Shown: piece by piece, positions 1 through 5,978 of the stretch
Numbering within the stretch: the first letter of the stretch is position 1
Layout: each line of letters opens with the position of its first letter
NCBI GenBank assembly: GCA_012842725.1
Contig: DUSG01000199.1
Span: 1 to 6,895 of the forward strand
Direction: 5' to 3'
Length of the DNA: 6,895 nucleotides
Origin: Clostridiales bacterium
GTDB lineage: Bacteria > Bacillota > Clostridia > Lutisporales > Lutisporaceae
Position numbers and translations under genes: made by a program
The notes under the pieces: model-generated
Database searches by the model: none
Told to the model about the DNA's origin: nothing
What the model saw: only the letters and a program-made list of their open reading frames with translations

Positions 1-396
1 ACAGAGCAGGAATTCGAAGAGATGAAAAAACATACGATATATGGCGCAGAAGTGTTAAAAGCAGCTGAAAAGCATATGAGAAAAAGGGAGAACGGTGTTT
101 TTAAAATGGGAATTGAAATTGCGGAGAATCATCATGAAAGATGGGATGGCACAGGATATCCCAACAAGAAAGCAGGAACTGAGATTCCTCTCAGTGCAAG
201 AATAGTTGCCGTAGCGGATGTTTTCGACGCCTTGACAAGTGAAAGGCCATACAAGAAAGCTTTTTCCTTTGAAGATTCTTTAAGCATAATACTGGAAGGC
301 AAAGGAACGCATTTTGATCCGAATATAGTGGACTCCTTGATGAAGCATAAGGATGAAATGTACGAATTGTACAAGACTTTCCAGGACAATGATTAA
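1..396 (+). CDS. HD-GYP domain protein, C-terminal part (5' end outside window)
   Basis: The frame is open from base 1 (reading T-E-Q-E-F-E-E-M), so the ATG at 22 is internal and the gene begins upstream. The visible 131 residues are the second half of an HD-GYP domain. They include the conserved His of the MKKHTIYGAEVL segment (H11 of the visible part), the signature HHERWDGTGYP (44-54) and the Asp-containing helix VADVFDALTSERPYKKA (D73). In studied members these His and Asp residues bind the di- or trinuclear iron/manganese centre that hydrolyses cyclic di-GMP. The HD pair itself and any receiver, PAS or GAF sensor would lie upstream. All metal-ligand positions in the visible part are kept, so activity is plausible. 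The stop (TAA) is 79 bp before the sigma-54 regulator, with no terminator hairpin in between. A functional link to that gene is possible but not shown. The family call is sure; the full architecture is unknown. Confidence 0.93.
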   Translation, partial: TEQEFEEMKKHTIYGAEVLKAAEKHMRKRENGVFKMGIEIAENHHERWDGTGYPNKKAGTEIPLSARIVAVADVFDALTSERPYKKAFSFEDSLSIILEGKGTHFDPNIVDSLMKHKDEMYELYKTFQDND

Positions 397-462
397 AAAA
401 AAGACAATATCAAAAAAGGAATTCATTATAATAACGTAGAATTATATTATCAATATTTTGAT

Positions 463-469
463 AAGGAAG
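463..469 (+). promoter_or_regulatory. Ribosome binding site that selects the ATG at 476
   Basis: The sequence AAGGAAG lies six bases before the ATG at 476. It overlaps or follows the alternative in-frame starts (TTG 458, ATG 470 only one or no usable bases away). No Shine-Dalgarno-like sequence precedes 458. This favours 476 as the true start. Confidence 0.65.
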
Positions 470-475
470 ATGCTT

Positions 476-2344
476 ATGTTTTCTAAGGACAGTTATGTAA
501 AAATGTTTACTGATATGATGTCGGAAGGTTTTATATTTATTGATAATAAGGGGAAAATACAGCTTTATAATAGTAAAGCTAAGGAAATATTCGGTATTAC
601 TCCAAGTAATGGTATAAACCATGAGTCAGGAAGAATTGAAAATGGAGACATTGTAATTATAGGTGACAATTGCTTAGGTAAGGATGATGGCAATCTGACA
701 CCTGAGTCCTTGGAATGCATAGGAATATATGAGCGAGGAATAAAACTAGGTGATGCAATTGTTGCTGTAGGTCGATATAGAAGTTACAAAGGTGAAAAAG
801 CATTGTATAAATATATAACGCCTGATTATGATACAAACATCTTAGAGCTTGATTGTTCTTACTCAGGTATTGATATATCAATTGTAATAGATTTTAAAGA
901 CAAAAATATAAGCATAAAAGTGAACAACGAAACATATGTAATGACATATATCAAATGTATAGGACATATTGTTGTGCTTGACGGGAATACGAAAAGACTT
1001 AAGTTTTACCAAACACATGGATATACTGCAAGAGGCGAGGCCATAAATGATTTATTCATGGGGAAGAGATTTATGGCCAAAGGAAAAAATTCTGAACTCT
1101 TGGATGTGATAGGCAGAGATATTTTTGAGATTCATAAAGGAGGCTCTACTGTAAAAGAATTTTATGCTGCAGCAACAGGAGAAAACATCAGTTATGAAAA
1201 CCAGTTTAAGGAGATAAACGGGCGACCTACTATCTGTACTCTTATGCCTGTTGATAAAGAAGGAAAAAGGGTTGGAGCTGTACTGAAGGTTGAAGATATA
1301 TCTGAAATAAAAAAGGTAATCAGGCAGAGAGATGAAGCGTTGCACAATCTGGAGCAAATGGAAAGAAGGCTTAGAGAAGAAGAATTGGCATATAAGATGA
1401 TGCCTGAAATAATTGGAGACAGCAGAGAAATTATAAATGTAAAAAAGCTTGCAATAAAAGCTTCTAAAATAAATTCAACTGTTTTAATACTTGGAGAAAG
1501 CGGAACAGGCAAAAGTATGCTGGCAAAGGCAATACACGACAACAGCAAAACTAAGGATAAGCCTTTCATACATGTTAACTGTGGTTCTATACCGGAAAAC
1601 TTATTGGAAAGTGAGCTTTTTGGATATGAGGGAGGAGCTTTTACCGGCGCTAAAACTTCAGGAAAACCGGGAATGTTTGAACTTGCTCAAGGAGGTACAA
1701 TTTTTCTCGATGAAATAGGTGAAATGTCCTTGCCTTTACAGGTGAAGCTACTCCAGGTATTACAGGACAAAACTTTTTATAAGATTGGTGGCAACAAAAA
1801 AATTGAAGTGGATGTAAGAATAATAGTAGCAACAAATAAGAACCTTGAGGAAGAAATGCTGAGCGGAAGATTCAGAGAGGATCTTTACTATAGAATCAAT
1901 GTGTTTCCAATATGTATACCTCCATTAAGAGAAAGAAAGGAAGATATATATCCTTTGGTTCAGTACATACTGCCTTCCATATGTAAAAGGATAGGATGTG
2001 AAACAAAAAGAATATCAGGAGAAGCACTTAATGTTCTAACAAGCTATGATTGGCCTGGCAATATAAGGGAGCTGGAAAACGTACTAGAGAGGGCAGTGAA
2101 TCTTACTGAGGGGAATACGATTTTATCTAGTCATTTAGCCATAAATAAAGACAAAAATAGTAAAAAGGCAGAAGCGAAAAATGTAAGACCTCTAAAGGAA
2201 GCGATAGAAGAGGCAGAAAAAAATGCCATAGTTGAAGCAATATTGGCGAACAATGGGGACAAAAAGGCTGCTATGAAGTCGCTGAAAATAGGTAAATCTT
2301 CTTTTTATGAAAAAATCAAAAAATATAACATAGAATTGTCCTGA
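476..2344 (+). CDS. Sigma-54-dependent transcriptional activator (PAS-like sensor, AAA+, Fis-type HTH)
   Basis: This is a bacterial enhancer-binding protein of 622 residues from the ATG at 476; the longer frame from TTG 458 lacks a ribosome site. Residues 8-55 look like the start of a PAS domain (GFIFIDNKGKIQLYNSKAKEIFG), followed by a long unusual stretch to about 180. A second PAS-like segment lies at about 180-277 and ends in VGAVLKVEDISEIKK. A charged probable coiled coil (280-305) joins it to the AAA+ domain. That domain has Walker A GESGTGKS (340-347), the sigma-54 contact loop GAFTGA (387-392), Walker B TIFLDEIG (408-415), FREDLYYRI (466-474) and sensor II WPGNIRELENV (526-536). The C-terminal Fis-type helix-turn-helix is at about 580-619. 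There is no receiver domain, so it probably responds to a ligand or redox signal rather than a kinase. It lies directly upstream of a -24/-12 promoter and repeated sites, and is the likely activator of the decarboxylase/transporter operon. Family call is sure; the inducer is unknown. Confidence 0.95.
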   Translation: MFSKDSYVKMFTDMMSEGFIFIDNKGKIQLYNSKAKEIFGITPSNGINHESGRIENGDIVIIGDNCLGKDDGNLTPESLECIGIYERGIKLGDAIVAVGRYRSYKGEKALYKYITPDYDTNILELDCSYSGIDISIVIDFKDKNISIKVNNETYVMTYIKCIGHIVVLDGNTKRLKFYQTHGYTARGEAINDLFMGKRFMAKGKNSELLDVIGRDIFEIHKGGSTVKEFYAAATGENISYENQFKEINGRPTICTLMPVDKEGKRVGAVLKVEDISEIKKVIRQRDEALHNLEQMERRLREEELAYKMMPEIIGDSREIINVKKLAIKASKINSTVLILGESGTGKSMLAKAIHDNSKTKDKPFIHVNCGSIPENLLESELFGYEGGAFTGAKTSGKPGMFELAQGGTIFLDEIGEMSLPLQVKLLQVLQDKTFYKIGGNKKIEVDVRIIVATNKNLEEEMLSGRFREDLYYRINVFPICIPPLRERKEDIYPLVQYILPSICKRIGCETKRISGEALNVLTSYDWPGNIRELENVLERAVNLTEGNTILSSHLAINKDKNSKKAEAKNVRPLKEAIEEAEKNAIVEAILANNGDKKAAMKSLKIGKSSFYEKIKKYNIELS

Positions 2345-2356
2345 AATGCGGAAACA
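2339..2356 (+). promoter_or_regulatory. Putative activator site 1 (weakest copy of three)
   Basis: An 18-bp element of the form TCCT-N6-CGGA followed by AA. It matches site 3 (2433-2450) at 13 of 18 positions. It overlaps the stop codon of the activator gene and ends one base before site 2. It is weaker because the left half is TCCT, not TCCG. It is proposed by alignment to the two better copies. Confidence 0.4.
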
Positions 2357-2357
2357 G

Positions 2358-2375
2358 TTCGAAATTCCGGAAAGC
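2358..2375 (+). promoter_or_regulatory. Putative activator (enhancer) site 2
   Basis: The element TTCG-N6-CGGA followed by AAGC is an imperfect dyad centred at 2364.5, about 193 bp before the predicted transcription start. It agrees with site 3 at 14 of 18 positions, including the whole right half CGGAAAGC. Dyads repeated 80-200 bp upstream of a -24/-12 promoter are the normal binding sites of Fis-type sigma-54 activators. The assignment to the adjacent activator is inferred. Confidence 0.6.
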
Positions 2376-2432
2376 ATGTAGCATCTAGATATCATGTGAA
2401 ATAAATATCTCTAGAATATTTAAGAAAAAATG

Positions 2433-2450
2433 TCCGAAAAAGCGGAAAGC
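2433..2450 (+). promoter_or_regulatory. Putative activator (enhancer) site 3, best dyad
   Basis: TCCG-AAAAAG-CGGA followed by AAGC is a perfect four-base dyad with a six-base spacer. It is centred at 2439.5, about 118 bp before the predicted start of transcription. Its centre lies exactly 75 bp from that of site 2, near seven helical turns, so both could present the activator on the same face of the DNA. Confidence 0.62.
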
Positions 2451-2530
2451 TTTATTTTGATTTATGTCAGTTAATTTTTTGATATCTCAATAGAATGCAT
2501 GTTACTTATGTACTTTGAAAAGGCAATATA

Positions 2531-2547
2531 TTGGCATAGTAATTGCT
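2531..2547 (+). promoter_or_regulatory. Sigma-54 (-24/-12) promoter of the decarboxylase operon
   Basis: TTGGCATAGTAATTGCT fits the sigma-54 consensus (YTGGCAY-R-N4-TTGCW) at every conserved position. The invariant GG (2533-2534) and GC (2545-2546) are separated by the required 10 bp. Transcription should start near 2558, giving a leader of about 40 bases before the GTG at 2598. A sigma-54 activator gene lies immediately upstream, with three repeated dyads at enhancer distance, and all three observations support each other. Confidence 0.92.
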
Positions 2548-2581
2548 TTATCTTTTTTTAGAATATTTTGAATCTAATATT

Positions 2582-2589
2582 AAAGGGAG
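2582..2589 (+). promoter_or_regulatory. Ribosome binding site that selects the GTG at 2598
   Basis: AAAGGGAG lies eight bases before GTG 2598. The upstream in-frame TTG at 2568 would sit only about 10 bases into the predicted transcript and has no ribosome site, so the GTG is preferred. Confidence 0.75.
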
Positions 2590-2597
2590 TTGTCATT

Positions 2598-3887
2598 GTG
2601 AATAAGATAAAGCATACAAGCAACTTTACATTTGCAGGTTATGACACTGTTGAACTTGCAAAAAAGTATGGTACACCATTATATGTACTCTCAGAAGAGA
2701 TAATCAGAAAGAAATGCAGGGAAATAAAATCAGATTTCTTGGAAAAGTACGAAAACACTAAAGCTGTATATGCCAGTAAAGCATTTTTAACCATGACAAT
2801 GTGTAAAATCATAGAAAGTGAAGGTCTTGGGCTTGATGTTGTTTCCGGCGGTGAGTTATATATTGCGATAAAAGCAGGATTCCCTATGGAAAAGATATTT
2901 TTCCATGGAAATAATAAAAGCTACAATGAAATTGAGATGGCCATCAGCCATGATGTAGGAAGAATTGTTGTCGATCATATGGACGAGCTGTATATGATAG
3001 AAGAAATAGCTGCCAGGATGGATAAAAAGGTCAAAATATTGATAAGAATAGCCCCCGGTGTTGAAGGAGATACGCATAAATTTATGAGTACAGGTCAAAA
3101 GGATTCTAAATTTGGCATACCTTTAGATAAGAAAAGCATAGATGAGGTAATGATAAAAGTTTTAAACAGTGAACACATCGAACTTATGGGCTTTCACTTC
3201 CATATAGGTTCTAATCTGTTTGATAATGAATGCTACGTTAAGTCTGTAGAGATAGTTGCAAGACTTTACAAGAGGCTTAAAGATGATTTTGGATTTATTG
3301 CAAAAGAGTTAAATACCGGAGGGGGATATGGAATATATTATACCAACAGAGATGGTGTGAAACCTTTAAGGTATTATACAGACAGCATCATGAATGCTGT
3401 TCTGGAAAACTGCAAACTGTTGGATTTGGATATCCCTTCAGTCATAATAGAACCTGGACGATGGATTGTAGGTGAAGCAGGAATTACACTGTATACAGTC
3501 GGAGCAGTTAAAGATATACCTGATGTTAGAACCTATGTGAGTGTAGACGGAGGATTGCCTGACAACCCCAGACCTGCATTATATAGCGCGAAATATGAAG
3601 CTATTGTTGCAAATAAATACGATAAAGAACCGGACAGGTATGTTACTATAGCAGGAAAATGTTGTGAGTCAGGAGATATCCTGATTTGGGATTTGAAAGT
3701 TCCTGAAATAGAGAGAGGAGACATATTGGCTGTATTGAGTACAGGTGCTTATAACCATTCTATGGCAAGTAACTATAATGGGACTCCAAGGCCTGCCGTG
3801 CTTTTGCTTGGCAAAGACGGAGAGAGAATAATGATAGAAAGGGAAAGTTACGAAGATTTAATAAAAAGAGAAAGAATAATTTTCTAA
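2598..3887 (+). CDS. lysA: Diaminopimelate decarboxylase (LysA family, fold-type III PLP enzyme)
   Basis: A 429-residue enzyme, usual LysA length, that should remove CO2 from the D-centre of meso-diaminopimelate to give L-lysine in the cytoplasm. Visible motifs: YASKA with the PLP lysine K61; GLGLDVVSGGELY (77-88); HFHIGS (200-205) with the PLP-stacking H202; GGGYG (241-245) binding the cofactor phosphate; EPGR (285-288); DNPRPALY (322-329); and GKCCESGD (353-360), with the cysteine and CES(G)D signature that distinguishes DAP decarboxylases from ornithine/arginine types. GAYNHSMASNYN (383-394) holds the PLP/substrate tyrosine Y385. The frame is intact. The GTG start is chosen for its ribosome site. 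The gene is the first of a predicted sigma-54 operon with a peptide importer, which is odd for a lysine-biosynthesis gene. A catabolic or salvage role, or altered substrate such as another diamino acid, is possible. Compared with the Bacillus-type consensus as I recall it, W289, Y247 and H387 look unusual. Confidence 0.92.
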   Translation: MNKIKHTSNFTFAGYDTVELAKKYGTPLYVLSEEIIRKKCREIKSDFLEKYENTKAVYASKAFLTMTMCKIIESEGLGLDVVSGGELYIAIKAGFPMEKIFFHGNNKSYNEIEMAISHDVGRIVVDHMDELYMIEEIAARMDKKVKILIRIAPGVEGDTHKFMSTGQKDSKFGIPLDKKSIDEVMIKVLNSEHIELMGFHFHIGSNLFDNECYVKSVEIVARLYKRLKDDFGFIAKELNTGGGYGIYYTNRDGVKPLRYYTDSIMNAVLENCKLLDLDIPSVIIEPGRWIVGEAGITLYTVGAVKDIPDVRTYVSVDGGLPDNPRPALYSAKYEAIVANKYDKEPDRYVTIAGKCCESGDILIWDLKVPEIERGDILAVLSTGAYNHSMASNYNGTPRPAVLLLGKDGERIMIERESYEDLIKRERIIF

Positions 3888-3920
3888 AGAATTTCATATG
3901 GGATAATAAAATCTGATCCA

Positions 3921-3959
3921 TAATGCTGAGCATCTTTTATAAGAGATATTCAGCTATTA
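3921..3959 (+). other. Intercistronic stem-loop between decarboxylase and binding-protein genes
   Basis: The RNA could pair GCTGA (3925-3929) with TCAGC (3950-3954) and ATCT (3932-3935) with AGAT (3944-3947). Wobbles occur at 3930/3949 and 3936/3943, with one C-A mismatch and a small TATA loop. The outer TAAT/ATTA arms (3921-3924 with 3956-3959) pair around one bulged T. No T-run follows, so it is not a standard terminator. It could be an mRNA processing or stabilising element that separates the levels of the two genes. Confidence 0.55.
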
Positions 3960-4005
3960 GGATAAATTGAAAAATTAAGGGAATTTAGAATGAAGGAGGG
4001 TAACA

Positions 4006-5847
4006 ATGAAAAGAGTATTGGCTTTAGTATTGGCACTGATGATGGTTTTGACAGCATGTACCGGCGGAAGCGGAAAGACAGAAGAGACTTCGGCAGAGGC
4101 ACAACAAGAATATAGGACTTTGTATTCCGGCGAAGTCACTACACTTAATTATTTGAAAACTGCTACAACCAACGAATTTGCATTGGCAGCCAATCTTGTG
4201 GACACTTTGATTGACTATGACAAATATGGTGTTATACAACCCTGCTTGGCTACCGAATGGAGTGTATCTGATGACGGCCTTGTATGGACTTTAAGGCTTC
4301 GCGAAGGAGTTAAATGGGTAACTCACGAAGGTAAAGAATATGCGGAAGTTGTAGCACAGGACTTTGTAGATGCACTAAAGTATATTCTAACCAGTGAAAA
4401 CGAATCAGCCACTGCAAATATAGTATACAGCGTAATTAAAAACGCTGAGAAATATTATAACAAGGAAATCACAGATTTTTCACAAGTAGGAGTTAAGGCT
4501 CTGGACAAATATACCCTACAGTATACTCTTGAAAAACCGACACCATATTTCCTATCAATGCTTAATTATGTATGTTTCTTCCCGGTTAACGGAAAATTCT
4601 TAGAGGAAATGGGTGAAAGATTCGGTACAGACAATACAACTTTATTGTACAATGGTGCATATATACTGGAGACCTTTGAACCTCAGACCAGAAGGATTCT
4701 GGTAGCAAATGAAAGCTATTGGGATAAAGAAAATATACACATTAAGAGAATAACTCAGACCTACAATAAAGAATCAACAACATTGGCTCCAGAGTTATTC
4801 CTCCGTGGAGAAGTTGATTATGCTGATATATCCTCATCTCTTATCGATGAGTGGATGAATGACCCTGCTAAGAGAGACATGGTTCGTCCTAATAGAACAG
4901 GTTTCTATACTTATTTCTATGCATTCAATTTTGATCCAAGATTCCCTGAAGAATATGAACCAGACAATTGGAAAATAGCAGTAAATAACTTGAACTTCCG
5001 TAAATCCATGTTCCATGCTTTGGACAGGAAAGCAGCCATGTTGACAGCTGAACCTTATGATCCGGAAAAGAGAATATCCAATACCATTACTCCAAAGAAT
5101 TTTGTTGACTTGAATGGTACGGATTATACTCAATTAGGAAGCTTAGCTAAGTTTGCTAACACAGATTCATTCAATCCAAAACTTGCTCTGGAATACAAAG
5201 AAAAGGCTATGGAAGAGCTGAAGGGCAAGGTCAAGTTCCCGGTTAAAGTGCTTATGCCGTACAACACATCAGTTGTGGATTGGGCAAACAGAGCACAGGT
5301 AATTGAACAGCAGATGGAAAATCTGCTAGGTACTGATTATATAGACATCATTATCGAACCAAAACCTCCAACAGGATTCTTAGCTGAAGTAAGAAGAGCA
5401 GGCAACTATGCATTCTTAGAATGTAACTGGGGTCCTGACTATGCTGACCCTGAAACTTACACAGACCCATTCTATCCTGGAGGTACTTATAACTGGCCTG
5501 AAAAAGCAGAAGGATATTTAGAAGCAAATGGAAAGAACAAATATACTAACATGGTAGATGCTGCAAAAGCCGAAGTAATAGATATTGAAAAGAGATATAC
5601 CCTCTTTGCAGAGGCAGAAGCTTTCTTTATCGATCAGGCTTTTGTGATACCTTATGCAGTAGGCGGAGGCGGTTACTCAGCTTCCAGACTCAACCCGTTT
5701 GAATCTCAATATTCACCTTTCGGTGTTTCTGCAGAAAGATATAAAGGCCAAAGAATTTTGGAAAAACCTATGAATTCAGAAGAATTTACTGCAGCGCTTC
5801 AACAATGGGAGAAAGAACGTGCTGAAGCACTGAAAGCGGCAAAATAA
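4006..5847 (+). CDS. Peptide-type ABC transporter substrate-binding lipoprotein (SBP family 5, OppA/DppA class)
   Basis: A 613-residue extracytoplasmic binding protein for solute capture and delivery to the membrane permeases. The N-terminus is a lipoprotein signal: positive MKR, a hydrophobic stretch (4-15) and lipobox LTAC with the acylated cysteine at 18. A Thr/Ser/Gly/Glu-rich linker follows. The family-5 signature LATEWSVSDDGLVWTLRLREGVKW lies at about 81-104, followed by AQDFVDALKYIL (117-128). YNGAYILETF (215-224) and the late SYWD segment (237-240) are also typical. At 613 residues it is longer than Bacillus OppA/DppE (about 540), with a charged C-terminal tail. The ribosome site AAGGAGGG (3993-4000) is five bases from the ATG, suggesting strong translation. 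It follows the decarboxylase by 118 bp, with no sigma-54 promoter of its own seen, so co-transcription is likely. The ligand (peptide, cell-wall peptide, other) cannot be read from sequence; family 5 also includes nickel and sugar binders. Confidence 0.93.
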   Translation: MKRVLALVLALMMVLTACTGGSGKTEETSAEAQQEYRTLYSGEVTTLNYLKTATTNEFALAANLVDTLIDYDKYGVIQPCLATEWSVSDDGLVWTLRLREGVKWVTHEGKEYAEVVAQDFVDALKYILTSENESATANIVYSVIKNAEKYYNKEITDFSQVGVKALDKYTLQYTLEKPTPYFLSMLNYVCFFPVNGKFLEEMGERFGTDNTTLLYNGAYILETFEPQTRRILVANESYWDKENIHIKRITQTYNKESTTLAPELFLRGEVDYADISSSLIDEWMNDPAKRDMVRPNRTGFYTYFYAFNFDPRFPEEYEPDNWKIAVNNLNFRKSMFHALDRKAAMLTAEPYDPEKRISNTITPKNFVDLNGTDYTQLGSLAKFANTDSFNPKLALEYKEKAMEELKGKVKFPVKVLMPYNTSVVDWANRAQVIEQQMENLLGTDYIDIIIEPKPPTGFLAEVRRAGNYAFLECNWGPDYADPETYTDPFYPGGTYNWPEKAEGYLEANGKNKYTNMVDAAKAEVIDIEKRYTLFAEAEAFFIDQAFVIPYAVGGGGYSASRLNPFESQYSPFGVSAERYKGQRILEKPMNSEEFTAALQQWEKERAEALKAAK

Positions 5848-5876
5848 GAAATAAATAGTTCTGAGACTGACTAATA

Positions 5877-5915
5877 CACTTTTAACTAAAGCCTGCCATG
5901 TAATATTTAAAAGTG
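5877..5915 (+). repeat. Inverted repeat that competes with the adjacent terminator-like hairpin
   Basis: CACTTTTAA (5877-5885) and TTAAAAGTG (5907-5915) are perfect 9-base complements with a 21-base loop. The loop contains most of the left arm of the hairpin at 5883-5928. The arms also share bases 5883-5885 and 5915, so in RNA the two helices cannot both form completely. This is the geometry of an antiterminator, though the competing stem is longer and richer in G+C and should normally win. Confidence 0.5.
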
Positions 5916-5928
5916 CAGGCTTTAGTTA
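5883..5928 (+). terminator. Strong terminator-like hairpin between binding-protein and permease genes
   Basis: A perfect 14-bp stem pairs 5883-5896 (TAACTAAAGCCTGC) with 5915-5928 (GCAGGCTTTAGTTA) around an 18-base loop. The following transcript is U-rich but interrupted (TATTATGTCTTT). It resembles an intrinsic terminator with a poor tail, so partial termination or 3'-end protection of the upstream message is likely. This is a common way to make much more binding protein than permease within one operon. A complete stop would leave the permease needing its own promoter; none is clear in the 50 bases that follow. Confidence 0.7.
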
Positions 5929-5978
5929 TATTATGTCTTTGCTAGTACAGACTTCAGCTTTCGAAAAGAGGGAGAGAT

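Noticed and set aside
422..450. Possible sigma-A promoter for the activator gene (TTCATT, 17 bp, TATTAT)
   Set aside because: The -35 agrees at only three of six positions, and such matches are expected by chance in this A+T-rich gap. Not strong enough to annotate.
458..475. Longer activator reading from TTG 458 or ATG 470
   Set aside because: There is no ribosome binding sequence before 458. The AAGGAAG at 463-469 lies immediately before 470 but at good spacing from ATG 476.
1192..1569. Long open frame on the - strand inside the activator gene
   Set aside because: It is antisense to a clearly conserved PAS/AAA+ coding region, has low-complexity Ser/Leu/Phe-rich translation, and has no recognisable motif; it is a shadow of the real gene.
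2385..2414. Imperfect repeat CTAGATAT / ATATCTCTAG between activator sites 2 and 3
   Set aside because: It needs a two-base bulge, is almost all A+T, and has no T-run, so it is neither a credible terminator nor a clear operator.
2457..2485. Possible sigma-A promoter (TTGATT, 17 bp, TGATAT) upstream of the decarboxylase
   Set aside because: The -10 is poor (three of six), the sequence is A+T-rich, and the near-perfect sigma-54 element downstream explains transcription better.
2568..2597. Longer decarboxylase reading from TTG 2568
   Set aside because: It would begin about 10 bases after the predicted sigma-54 start site and lacks a ribosome site. GTG 2598 has AAAGGGAG at eight bases, and the protein starts as LysA proteins usually do.
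4063..4080. CGGAAGCGGAAAG similarity to the activator sites within the binding-protein gene
   Set aside because: It lies in the Gly/Ser-coding lipoprotein linker, lacks the TYCG left half at the right spacing, and has no nearby -24/-12 promoter.
4834..5133. Open frame on the - strand inside the binding-protein gene
   Set aside because: It lies wholly within a conserved coding region and shows no family motif; a shadow frame.
5877..5928. H-type RNA pseudoknot formed by both inverted repeats together
   Set aside because: The helices would be joined with no connecting bases at two crossings, which is sterically poor for stems this long. Alternative folds are more likely.
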